Below, piece after piece: positions 39,108-50,070 of a stretch of 64,000 nucleotides of DNA. Origin of the DNA: Vitellaria paradoxa (lineage: Eukaryota > Streptophyta > Magnoliopsida > Ericales > Sapotaceae); the NCBI GenBank assembly GCA_019916065.1, contig CM034239.1:47877812-47941811 (forward strand). Reading direction: 5' to 3'. Made by a program: the position numbers and the translations under genes. The notes under the pieces were generated by a model. The model saw only the letters and a list, made by a program, of their open reading frames with translations. It was not told the origin of the DNA and did no database searches. The first letter of the stretch is position 1, and every line of letters begins with the position of its first letter.

Positions 39108-40592
39108 TGTTGATTTAGCTCGAATTAGCAGCTCTGCCTTTGCTCAGATTCCAAATTCATTCACTTAGAAAAGCTATGGGAATTTGCAGAATAAGGGGTT
39201 ATTTTTTTTTTTAATTCCTTTTTTGGTTGAAACTAATTTTAAATTTGAGTATTTAAAGTCTGGGGGATTCATTTTATATATTTGTTGGGATATTTGTTCT
39301 GGGTATTGTTTGGTTGTGTTGAATGTGAAGTTGGAAACAATTTAGATATGAAAAGGGCTGGAGAAAGACATGTTGATATATATATAGAGAGAGAGAGAGA
39401 GGAGGGAGGGAGAGAGAGAGGGAGAGGGAGAGGAATGGACAGAAACATTGTTTATATATACTCTTGCCTGTAAATTTGATGGTGTCTTTGCTTTCATTTT
39501 CTAATTTTGAATCTTTCTGGTTTGGGGTTTTCTGAATTCTCATTCTCTGCATTTGGCATGACCAGTCCAGTGCCAATGTCAAGTACTGTTGATGGAAGTG
39601 ATGGTGCAGAAATCTTTGATGGAATGTGTTTTGGGAGATTTTTTTTCTTGCTTTCTTGTGGTTGACATGACCGTTGATAGCTGAATGAGATAGGAGCTCG
39701 GGGTACTGTCTTTTTGTCTTTGAGAATAAAATCCTCTCACGAAATGAGATAATTGTGAATATGTTTAAGATGTAGGTATCTTCATTTTCAGTGGGAATAG
39801 TTTCGTAGTGTTAGTTCCATCTTTCCGAATTTGTATCTTCCTTTGCAAAAATTAGTACGTATTTTGTCAAATTTCAGCCCTGTTGCGTTTGAAGTGTCAT
39901 ATTTTGTCAAATTCTGTTAAATTTTGCATTATTAGTGTTTGATGTGTTGTTTAAAAAGTTGAAAGTTGAGAAAAATTAAAGGAAATTTGTAAAAGTTTGA
40001 AATTTTGGGTACGGAGAAAGAAAAAAATTAAACAAAGTTAGAGATTTTTAGGCACTTTGTGTAAATTTATCTATTTTAAGAAAGCTAATATATATTAAAA
40101 AAATTAATTATTTAATCATTCCGATCTGGTCTGATTTCAATCTCGCTTTATAACTAAATGAGTTTGGAAAAAAAAAATAAAATAAAAAAACTTCAAATTA
40201 ATAAAGAACTTTAACTTTTTATCCATCCCATAATAATGGAATTGTAATTTTTACTAATTTATACTAATTTTTTACATTTTAAATAAACTTTTAATTTTAA
40301 TTGATGAAATACATATATTACGGTAATTTATAATATATATACATATATATATATATATATGATATTGTACTACCCATGCCTTGGATTAATAAAATTTAGT
40401 GAACCGATAAAATCTTTATTTATAATTGAAATTTATAGGATGTATATTCGTTTCCATAAAAAAAAAAATTGCATTGTTTGTATTTTTCTTCTACCATAAA
40501 GTGATTAGCATGTGATTAAAATTGTAACGTGCTTAGCGTGCCACTTCTTTCTTTTACCGTGTGGTTAGCTGCACATTTGAACCCTGTGTTTA
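39108..40592. other. Patellin 3' flank and AT-rich spacer
   Basis: Probable 3' UTR, then a (GA)n microsatellite at about 39386-39434, then AT-rich sequence. A (TA)n tract is near 40340-40360. No gene seen. Confidence 0.5.
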
Positions 40593-40746
40593 GGGTTCGT
40601 TTGGAACCACAACAAAACTCAAAAAATCTCAAAAAACTTTAAAAGTTTTCAAATCCCTCCAATCACATTTTGTCACTTATCATTTTTATATCATATCAAT
40701 CCCATCCATTAATTTTTTTTAATTTTTTTTGGGACTCTAAACGCCC
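40593..40746. mobile_element. Small MITE, family A copy 2 (154 bp)
   Basis: Starts GGGTTCGTTTGGAACC and ends CTCTAAACGCCC; the interior closely matches 6974-7126 and 46889-47033 (e.g. AAAGTTTTCAAATCCCTCCA). Noncoding. Confidence 0.6.
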
Positions 40747-42955
40747 TGTTAGTTGCCCATTTGAACCAAATGCTGGTGCTAAATCTGAGTTTCTGCACGT
40801 GTTAGTTTGGTAAGTCATGAACGTATGACTGCACTCATCAGGTGCATATTATGATTTCTTTTTTTTTTTAATTATTATTGTTATCGTATAACATTGCCTT
40901 ATTATTATTGTATAACATTGCTCTTTTGATTATGATCTTGTAACTAAGCAAGCTTCATATAGTATAATAATATTTGTTTCAGGCATTCTCATGGTATAAT
41001 ATTTAACCAAATTTCATATTACAATTCTATCCGTTTTGAACTTGATAACTTTCGAAGATATTAGTCAATTTGATGTTACTCTCACTTAAACACGTTTAAC
41101 TATGAAGTTTTTATGAGAACTAGTGATGGCGTGACTTTAAAACTCATTCTTCTTAGGAGGCGTTGAATATTACACATATAGTACTTCATCTCAGCCAATC
41201 CATGCGATGTAAAATAGGAGTGCTTTACTACACTTCAATAATACTTTATCCAACCTCTCATTAACTGGCTCACGTCATTGTGATAATGTCTTTACATTTT
41301 GTGATTGACTTAAATTTCCAGTCATTTAAAAATAGTGGCTTTAGTTAGTTTGTGATGGATATGCAATATTATAAAATTTTATATCATTTTAGCGTGCTTG
41401 TTACATATTTAATTTTGCATTTGGCTCAATTTTAGCTTAAATAATTTATATCCTCGAGTTTCTTGGTGTTATTCAATTTCAAGTACTAAAATGTGGCACT
41501 TAAGGCCTATTTGACACCAAGAAAAGCGAGTGAGAGGAGCAGAGGTAGAGAGGAGTTTTGGAACTATCCTGATATACTTTACAACGACTTTAATGGGGAA
41601 CCAATGATGGGTAGATTGGAGAATCCAAGGACTTCATTGAACATCTTTAAGTGGTTAAAATGGCCGTGGGATGAAAGATTAAAAGGACCGATATGAAGTG
41701 AAGTTTTACATTTTGGAAGCTTTTCAGAATGTCCAACTTGATGCTCTGTTGGTATTTTCAGTCATATCTTGACATCTAAAATTCCAATCTACTTGATTCT
41801 TGTACCATTGAAGAGCTAATTCGAAAAGCTACTACTTTTCTTTGTAATAACCTTCGCCAAATTTTGATGTTTCATGAACTAAAATTGTGTTGATAGTCTG
41901 AACTGTGTGAACATCAAATTTGATGTCTGAACACCATGACCAGATAGCGTGGTTTCGACTAAATGCACCTCATGTCCGAATGCCATGACCTGATGGGGTA
42001 ATTTTTGAGTGTTAAATTTGCATTTTCACGGGAGGTTTCTATAAACATACATGCAGGGCTTCCTCGGCTGAGGCTATGCTCATTTTTGATAGGGGAGGGG
42101 GAGCTCCAAGTTATTCCATTCTCTTCATCTCTTCTCATTTATTTCTTTGTTTTTCTCTTGCATTTCTTTTGTATTGTTCATGCATTAGGTTTTTTTGGGC
42201 AAGACAAGAATTCAAAACCTTGAGGGTTCTTTCCACCAATGTATGGTAATAATTCATGTTTTTCATGCTATACTTTTATGGTTTGATGATTATTCCTCCT
42301 TAGTTGTAATAGAGATCAATCTTGCAATGTTAAAATCTTGAATGTGCATGTGATTTTTTATACGTACATTGCTTGATTTCATTTTTGTTTGGCTGAAATT
42401 ATTTTCAAATTTCTAATGAGATCTAATTATTCCGTTTGTGTGTTTATTGCTAAATACATCAAGTTCTTTTCATTGATGTTAGAATGAGTTATATGATTTC
42501 TATACTTAGTTTGGAAGACGTCCCAGGATATTCAATAAATTACGTAACTCGTTTTTTATTTTCTATTTTAGTTCTTCTTATTTTTTATTTTTTATCTTTT
42601 AATTCACCATTTTCAACACCCACCCCAGCACTCTTACCACTCCTCCTACACAAATTAAATTAGTTTAGAATTAATTTAAGTCACTTAAGACTCAAGAAAA
42701 ACTTACTAGTTAGGAGAAAATTTAGTGCACCCCAAAGCTTTTTCCACAGGCAAAACGATTTAATACTTCACCTGTTTTGTTTTATATTGTGAGGATTTTG
42801 TGCATTTGTGGGAGTTCAGGCAGTTTGCGACTTCTATTTTGTCATTTTATCTCTTACCTCTTGAAAAGATTAAAAAATGTGCTGCTCGAGGTTATGGAAA
42901 ATCTATTGGCTTTAGTTACCTGTAATGCTTCCTTGAAGGAATTGATGGGATGAAT
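40747..42955. other. Spacer, no clear gene apart from the coding-like segment at 41493
   Basis: Less AT-rich than the preceding spacer. A near-repeat around 41920-41990 (ACACCATGACCAGATAGCGT / ATGCCATGACCTGATGGGGT) is short. Nothing else recognised. Confidence 0.4.
41493..41696 (+). pseudogene. Uncharacterised coding-like segment (possible terminal exon or gene fragment)
   Basis: An open frame of up to 67 codons ending in TGA has protein-like composition unlike nearby chance ORFs: EEFWNYPDILYNDFNGEP, then ENPRTSLNIFKWLKWPWDE. Four Trp and several Tyr, Pro and Asp in a short stretch are unlikely in random AT-rich DNA. I do not recognise the protein. An AG near 41484 could be an acceptor, and no upstream exon is visible, so it may be the last exon of a displaced gene or a captured fragment. 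The called start Met is not supported. Confidence 0.4.
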
Positions 42956-43526
42956 CAGGGGTGGATCCAGAATTTTCAGTCAGGGGGGCACCGGATATCT
43001 AAGACGGGAATAACAAGTTATCTTCGGACTAAGAGTAGGAAAGAAATAATATCGCTTTTAGGGGGAGATAAAATTATTCTTGAACATTAAACCGTTGATT
43101 ATACTTTTTTCAATTTAATGGTTTAACTAATTATTTTAACAATATCTGAGATTTAATAAGATATCTATCATTACTTAAAAAAATATAATTATTATTAAGT
43201 TTTTATTGTTTATAGAATTTATTATGTTATATATTATATTTTTTGATATTATGCACAAAAATATTGAATAGTGTAATAGGACAATATATTTTATTTCAAA
43301 AAAATATTTGGATTTAATTTTTATAAACTCTTTTTATGTTAAAAATTTTTGAATTTACCTTAATTTTTAAATAAGACCAATATAACCTAACTTTAAATTC
43401 ATTTATTTTTCAATTAAGGTAAAATATCACGGGTATTTTTGCAATTTAATGTCAAAAATCCAGGGGTAACTCCCTCTCTCCCCCCCCCCCCCCCCCCCCC
43501 CGGGCCCTAACGTGGCTCCGCCACTG
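42956..43526. mobile_element. Non-autonomous hAT element with 8-bp target duplication
   Basis: 571 bp. Ends CAGGGGTGGATCCAG and, reversed, CAGTGGCGGAGCCAC, matching at 11 of 15 positions. Flanked by GGATGAAT on both sides (42948-42955 and 43527-43534), the 8-bp duplication made by hAT transposases. Near the right end is a C22 homopolymer (43480-43501). No transposase ORF. Confidence 0.8.
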
Positions 43527-43534
43527 GGATGAAT

Positions 43535-44266
43535 CCAATTCTAGGTTTAGGAAAGAGTTCACGGAAGGTCTTTAATGCCACGCCACAAGACCCAGTTGGG
43601 GAGTAAATTTGGGAACGTAATAGATGGGTAAAATAGGAAATTTATTGAAAATTTTGATTAATTTTGACAATTTTTTTAAATTTATGACTTATTTAAAAAA
43701 AGAGTGTCATGGTTAATAACTTTTCAAATTAAAATGGATAAGCAAAATGTTTAAGTAGTAAGGAATGGTAAATATAATAATTTAAACATTGAGAAAATGT
43801 AAGGGTAATTTATTCAAATAGGTTTTTGTTGAGATATGTAGTTCATATTTAGACTGAAGAACTAAGAAGGAACGAGAAGTTTCCAAAGCAGAACGTAGCG
43901 GAGTGTAATGACTTAGCCGTTAAACCCGCTCACATAACGAAGCGAAGGAAACTCCTCCGCAGGGACATATGTGTTGTTGAGGGGGGTGTGGGGGCGTAGC
44001 CCCTGCGTACGCCCCCGCGGTACAATAAGGGTATTTTTGTCTTATTAACAAGGTCTGAGTTTTTTAATATATATATATTCTTTATACTATGAGACCTTAC
44101 AAAAGATTTTGAAGTTAATAAGAAAAATATTTCAACTGTCATGGACGTAGGTAATTTATGCGAACCATATTAATCTTTTATATTGATTTCTTACTCTCTC
44201 ATTACTTTCTTTATTCGTATTCACGTAACACTTTTATGCAAATGCATATAATCAATAGTTTACATA
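43535..44266. other. Spacer with a GC-rich retrotransposon-like remnant
   Basis: Bases about 43840-44060 are GC-richer and include a GC hairpin region (GGGGCGTAGCCCC and TACGCCCCCGCGGTAC near 43990-44023) similar to that near 5485. It may be part of an old LTR. No gene seen. Confidence 0.3.
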
Positions 44267-44629
44267 GGCTCGTTTAAAGTAAGAAAAAATAAAATAAATT
44301 GAGATAAAATATGATTTGGGGTTAATTTTGATATCCTTTATTTTTTGAAAAGTCGCAAACCGTGGGAACGATTTTTCAAATCCGTTCTCACGAATTTAAA
44401 AATATTCACAAAAAATAGCAATAATAGTATTCGTTTGAAAACTCTCAACAAAAAAAATATGATTATATAAAAAATTTACACATTCGGTTAACCTATTTCT
44501 AGATTTTTTATTTTTTTAGTGAAATATTAAAATTTTTTAAAATTAGTGATGGTAAAAAAAATTAAATACAAAAAAATTATTAAAATTTTATAAAAATTTT
44601 TAAAAATTTATCTTAATGTCAAACGGGGC
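44267..44629 (-). mobile_element. Tourist-like MITE family B copy 2 (about 363 bp)
   Basis: Begins GGCTCGTTTAAAGTAAG and ends TCAAACGGGGC. Has the family's internal inverted pair (CCGTGGGAACGATTT / AATCCGTTCTCACG, about 44360-44393, with one arm mutated) and TACACATTCGGTTAACCTAT. Same orientation as copy 1; the most degraded right end of the four. Confidence 0.6.
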
Positions 44630-45592
44630 ATAAAAATAGCAGCCGTGGAAAATCTGGGAAGCACTTTAGGAAAAACCGAGAAAGCAAAGCAAAAGAGCCA
44701 CTTTGCGGCGCCCGAGTCTTTTCGACACGTGGGGCGGCTCAATGCCATTCCGGCACTCAAAGTGATTCTAGAAAATCGTTTTATTTTAATTTTTTTTATA
44801 GAAACAGCGTAAAATTTTCTATTAAACAGAAATATTATAAAAAATATTTAAAGATAATTTTTCTATGATTTTAAATACAAATATATTGACTTAATTTTTA
44901 ATTAATATCAATTAAAATTAAAAATTACTAAAAAGTTACACTTTTGTCGTGTAACCAAACCATTAAAAAAAAAAAAAAAACTAGACATACCGAAAATCTA
45001 AACTGGATAATGAGCCATTTGAAATTTTAAAAAAATCTATAAAACTTCAAAATTTTTTATAAATTTATACAAAATTTGAATGACAAAAATTTATAAATTT
45101 TTATAAAAATCTTTATAATTTTTATAAATTTCATTAAATTTTTATAAAAATTTAAAAAAAAATCTGTACAAAATTTTAAAAATTTTTAGCGAGAATCTGT
45201 TCAAGCAGACTGTTAAAACGAAAACCTTCCGCCAAAACTCATTTGAGCAGACCAGAATTTTTCACTATTTTTTGATTTCAATGTTTTCACAGTTTGCTGG
45301 ATTTAGCTTCCGTTGACATGGAGCCTATAAAACTCGAAATTTTCTATCCGGTTGGGGGTCCCACGCACCAATCATTCAAACACGTGGACATGTTATGTTC
45401 GTCCAATAAGCAACATGGCCTAACAGAATATATTTTTCAAAATTTTATCCATTGCTGGGACCGAACGACGAATATCAAGCCGCCCTTTAATCATCGTCAC
45501 CCCCTGCCAACTCAGCTTTTTATAATTTTTTTTTTCTTCTTTTTTCCAAGCGATCTAATATTAACCTACGTATAGGGTGTGTTTGAAATTAT
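44630..45592. other. Spacer, no gene seen
   Basis: A small GC-richer patch at 44690-44765 and another at 45290-45500 have no protein I recognise. The rest is AT-rich with repeated ATTTTTATAAATTTTT motifs near 45030-45150. Confidence 0.4.
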
Positions 45593-45955
45593 GGGCCCGT
45601 TTGGTATAAGAAAAATTTTTTAAAAATTTTATAAATCTCTAATAATTTGTTTATTTTTAATTTTTTCACCATCACTAATTTAAAAAAATTTCAATATTTC
45701 GCTAAAAAAAAAATCTAAAAATAGGATAACCGAATGTGTAAATTTTTTATACAATCATATTTTTCGTGTCGAAAGTTTTCAAATGAGTACCATTGTCACT
45801 ATTTTTTTTGAATTTTTTTGAATCCGTGGGAACAGATTTGAAAAACCGTTCCCACGGTTTGTGATTTTTAAAAAAAAAAAAAAAAACGACGCCAAAATTA
45901 ACCCGAAACCATATTTTATCTCAATTTATCTTATTTTTTTACTCTAAACGAGCCC
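45593..45955 (+). mobile_element. Tourist-like MITE family B copy 3 (363 bp), TAT duplication
   Basis: Begins GGGCCCGTTTGGTATAAG and ends CTCTAAACGAGCCC, flanked by TAT on both sides. The internal hairpin is well preserved: CCGTGGGAAC at about 45823 and GTTCCCACGG at about 45848. Best-preserved ends of the four copies. Confidence 0.7.
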
Positions 45956-46581
45956 TATGTAAAATTATAAAAAATAATGTCTCATATTTTGTACAGTAAA
46001 TAAAAAATTTAAATTTTATTGTTTCGTAATTTATGTATAGAGATTTATAAAATTTTATATTATTTTGTGAAACCCTAAACAATCCCAGAAATACTCTTGT
46101 CGATTAAACTTAATCTTTAATTTATTCAAATTTTACATAAACTTCTCAAATATCAACCGTCAAGATCTCTTAATTGTGCGCAATTGACAACCGATGATAT
46201 TTCATTTTTTTAATTTACGTCTTCGCTAGACTAATAAATTTAATAAAATAAATGACAATGATGACATTAAAGTTTTGTTTGGTTCATTATAAAATTTTAA
46301 AAATTTTTAAAAATTCTTGACTTTTTATTTTACTGTACAAATTATAAACTTACAATTTATTTCATTTCATCTCATTTTATATCACTCTTAATCATTCCAA
46401 ACACACCCTAAATATCAACTTAATGCATGAGTAAAATTTGACCATATATTAGGACTATGATCGATCGGGGGGAAGATTTTCAAGAACGGAATTCGATTCT
46501 CGACCAGACAAAATACAACAAGGGACAATCTACGACACGACTATATAACATTAATATATAGGTTTTTTCTAAGTAAATTAT
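45956..46581. other. AT-rich spacer between two family B MITEs
   Basis: No gene or transposon end recognised. Confidence 0.5.
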
Positions 46582-47073
46582 GGCTTCGTTTGGTATCATA
46601 AACAATCTCTATAAATCTCCAACAACTCCTTTACCTCAAATTTTTTCCATTACAAATTTCAAAAATTTCAATATTTCGCTAAAAAATAAAAAATTTGGAA
46701 GTAAGTTAACCGAATGTGTAAATTTTTTATACAATCATATCTTTCATGTCTAAAACTTTCAAACGAGTACCATTATTGCTATTTTTTGTGAATTTTTTTA
46801 ATCCGTGGGAACGAATTTGAAAAACCGTACCCATGGTTTATTACTTTTCATAAAAAAAGGCGCTAAAATCAATCCCAAACTACATTTTGGGCTCGTTTGG
46901 AGCCACAAAAAAAATAAAAAAACTTCAAAAGTTTTCAAATCTCTCTAATCACATTTTGCCACCTATCATTTTTACATCACATCAATCCCATCCATTGGTT
47001 TTTTTTTATTTTTTTGAGACTCCAAACACATCCTTTATTTCAATTTATCTTATTTTTTCTTACTTCAAACGAG
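46582..47073 (+). mobile_element. Tourist-like MITE family B copy 4, split by a nested MITE
   Basis: Left part from GGCTTCGTTTGGTATCA to the break at 46888; the right part resumes at 47034 (TTTATTTCAATTTATCTTATT) and ends near ACTTCAAACGAG, running into an (AT)n tract. Comparison with copy 3 (CATATTTTATCTCAATTTATC) shows the 46889-47033 element is an insertion. The internal inverted pair is CCGTGGGAACGAATT / CCGTACCCATGG, partly mutated. Confidence 0.65.
46889..47033. mobile_element. Small MITE, family A copy 3, nested in a family B element
   Basis: 145 bp, starts GGGCTCGTTTGGAGCC and ends CTCCAAACACATCC. Inserted in family B copy 4 with an apparent 3-bp TTT duplication. Family A was therefore still mobile after this family B copy had inserted. 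Confidence 0.7.
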
Positions 47074-48663
47074 ATATATATATATATATATTCTAAACTA
47101 ATAAAAGAAACTCATGATCGGTGAAACACGCAATGATTAGCGGAGCTTGGTAAAGTCATTTTTACTGTAACACAAATGCTCAAAAAATTTTAAAAATTTA
47201 CATCTTTAAAATTTCTTTTTAACTTTAAAATCGAAAGATATTTTTGTCATTTTAGATAATTTAATAAATCTATTTTAGTGGACCCCCACAGTGAGTAGGT
47301 TGCTCCAGTGTGTGTGTATAAATATATATATATATATATATATTAGCCCTCTCTACCTAAAGTATCTACTTTTTGCTGCCCAAACTATCCATCTTACTCA
47401 AGTGAATTAGAAATATAAAAAAATAAAATTATTTATCAATAAACTAATTCTCTAATTTAATTTTTTTTAATTTCCCCTTCCATTTTCTTTTCACAAATAC
47501 TCGTTTGAAACACTCATAAATTGAAGATTTTGTTAGAATGTGTTAGAAAAAGAAAATAAACAATGCAAAAGAAACCCAAAAAAAAAAAAAAAAAAAGATA
47601 AAGACACAAGATCTCAAATACAAGCTCCTACTTGAGTGAATTAAAAAATATAAAAAATAAAAAATTATTTATAAATAAACTAGTTCTCTGATTTAATTAT
47701 TTTAAAATTTTCAAACTCTTAGGCTCATTTAGTTTATTTTTCTATTTTTTGTTATTTATTTATTTTTTTATTTTTTGTTTTGAACTCATTTTTCATTTTA
47801 TGTTTTTTAAAATAAGGAAAACAGTTCAAAACACATTTGTTACTTGTATTTTTAAAATTTGTTTTAGAAAAAAATAAATTTACACATAAAATAAAAAATA
47901 ACAAAAAATCGTTTTGAGTGTTTTTAACGCAAAATAAAAAAAAAAAACTCAAAATAATAAAGATAAAGTATTTTTTATTTCCTTAATTTGAGATTTTTAA
48001 AATAAAAAATAAAAAACAAAAAAATAAACCAAATGTCACATTAACTTTTTCCTTCCTATTTTCTATCACAAACCAAACAACAAAAGTAAATTTATATCTC
48101 CCCCCCCCCCCCTTTCTTTTTTCCCTTGAGAACTGTCAAGGTAATTAGAATATATTTGTGTCTTTCATAGAATACTAACTATACTTGGATAATTTTTAGT
48201 TCCTTATGTTGCTAGTTTACTAATTGTACATGGACTCAAAATTCTTCATTATAAATATAATATGAGGGGAAGGAGTGATGAACTCTCAATTCTCCCATTC
48301 CATTTCCTCAACTATAACCTTCATCCAAACACAGCCCAAACAGGCACCCTCTTCCTTTCAGCTGACAACTTGCGAGTTGTAAGAATTCTGCAACTCTCCT
48401 AGTGCTAAAAAGGTTTCTTGTGCTAAAAAAGGTTTCTTTTCATTTATTTATTCTAGGAGATAAAACAATAATCAAAGTTTGAATATCACTTTGCATGCGG
48501 ACTCTTAACCAAAAGCATATAAATAATGAATGACCAAATAACCCACAAAATCAATCATACCAGAACGCATGCATGTGCAAGAAAGTCACACACACACACA
48601 CACACAAATATATATATATATATATATATATACAGCCCCCACAAACCAACCTACAAATTAATA
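47074..48663. other. AT-rich spacer before the retrotransposon
   Basis: No gene seen. (TA)n tracts near 47076-47091, 47325-47343 and 48608-48632; a (CA)n tract at 48587-48606; a C13 tract at about 48100-48112. A near-duplicate of CTTGAGTGAATTARAAATAT occurs near 47395 and 47630. Confidence 0.5.
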
Positions 48664-48668
48664 CGATT

Positions 48669-49563
48669 TGTTCGGCAATAGAAATTACCGCCGGAACTGC
48701 TGACCACGCCAACCGGAAATGCAATCGCCGACCTGCCGAACAAAGACAGAAAGAAAGGTGACGGCCGGAGGGGAGGTCTCAGGCCGGAAAACCCTCCGAT
48801 GATTAAGTCAGCAAGTCGCTCAAAAGAAGTTTTATGGAAATAAAGGAGTCAAAGTTTAAGTTGGCAATCGTCAGCTTACTTCTGTGATTCAGTAGTATAT
48901 CCATATATAGTGGTCTGAGTAATGATTACAGCATACCTATGACTCGACATTACGCACACTGCCGTGTTCATCTTTTACACTCTTGCTTTAAATGCCCTTC
49001 CCCTTCATTTAATGCCTCAGACCCCTCATAAATACACCGTGCCTTTCATTTAATGCTTCTGGTGGTTTAACACGGCATTACAACCTGAATTTCAGGGTCA
49101 TACTGTCTTCTTGTCGCATCAGCCACCGAATCGTAACGAGATAGACCGATTTAGTTACATCTCCAGAGACAAGTACCTAGTTCAATCCTAACTAAGGTGC
49201 ATTTATGGTCATGAGCCTTCTTTAAAGGCTGCGGGCCCTAGGTTTGACATTTACTGGCCATCGACATATAGGCCGAGCAAACTAGATTCCTCGGCTATAG
49301 CCACGTGGTTATACATTGTTTATTGATGTCGAGATTCAGGGTACTCTTTGGAGCACTAACTCTAAATCGTGTACTCACGTATAACACTCACGTGGAACCC
49401 TCGTGCCAATAATCAGTTGTTCGGCGTGATGCCACGTGTCCAAACGGAACGTGCTCGGCAAAGTGGCTAAGTGGCTTATGTGAATTTGCTTGGCACCACG
49501 CCACGTGGCACCAGACTAAACCTGTTCGGCAAGAGTACATCTTTAGTATTATTATGCCCAACA
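48669..49563 (-). repeat. 3' LTR of the retrotransposon
   Basis: 895 bp, TGTT...AACA ends. Read on -, U3 comes first (from 49563). The TATA-like CTATATATGG is at 48901-48910, so transcription would start near 48870 and leave about 200 bp for R-U5. Five CACGT-core sites lie in U3: 49302-49308, 49376-49380, 49389-49395, 49433-49438, 49502-49508. Confidence 0.95.
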
Positions 49564-49580
49564 TTTTGCCCCCACTCTGG
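49564..49580 (-). other. Polypurine tract
   Basis: On - the sequence directly before the 3' LTR is CCAGAGTGGGGGCAAAA, a purine-rich primer for plus-strand synthesis in the expected position. Confidence 0.85.
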
Positions 49581-49894
49581 TCGAGAAAAGATATTTTCCG
49601 AGCAGAGTAGCAGAGCAGAATAACCTTACCTCCCTGATCCTTCAACTCTCCTACGCAGTTTGTCGTTTAGTATGTCCCTGACGCGTATCAAATCTGATTG
49701 GACTTTTCTCTCTCCTCGTGACGACACGCGCAGTGCCCTTTCAGCTTTTCATCTGCTGCGCCGCTTACGCGGTTTCCCAGATACGAGGTGTCAAAACGTG
49801 AATGGTCAGAAATTTAAAAATTGGGGCGGTAATAAATGCCATTTTTACCGCCCATTGCCTTTTCGTTGGAAACGCTTCGGTTTCCCTCGGAGAT

Positions 49895-49918
49895 ACATAC
49901 ACATATACATATATACCT
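49895..49918 (+). promoter_or_regulatory. Possible TATA region of the antisense gene
   Basis: TACATATACATATATACCTG lies about 155-175 bp before the ATG at 50071, followed by a CT-rich leader (about 49920-50065). It sits inside the element, next to the 3' LTR, so the antisense gene probably has its own promoter. Weak match to TATA consensus. Confidence 0.35.
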
Positions 49919-50070
49919 GATTAATCTTCTCTTACCTCTTTTCTGCGATTTGAGTCTACAGATTTCCCTTGCTTCTTTTCCTCTGAGCTTTCGTCTTCGC
50001 AAGCTTTCACCCTTCCCGTCGTCCTTCATTTCCGGTGAGTTAATCCTCTTTTTTCTTCAAATTTTCTGTT

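Noticed and set aside
46887..47096. 69-codon ORF
   Set aside because: It lies within the nested family A MITE and a (TA)n tract.
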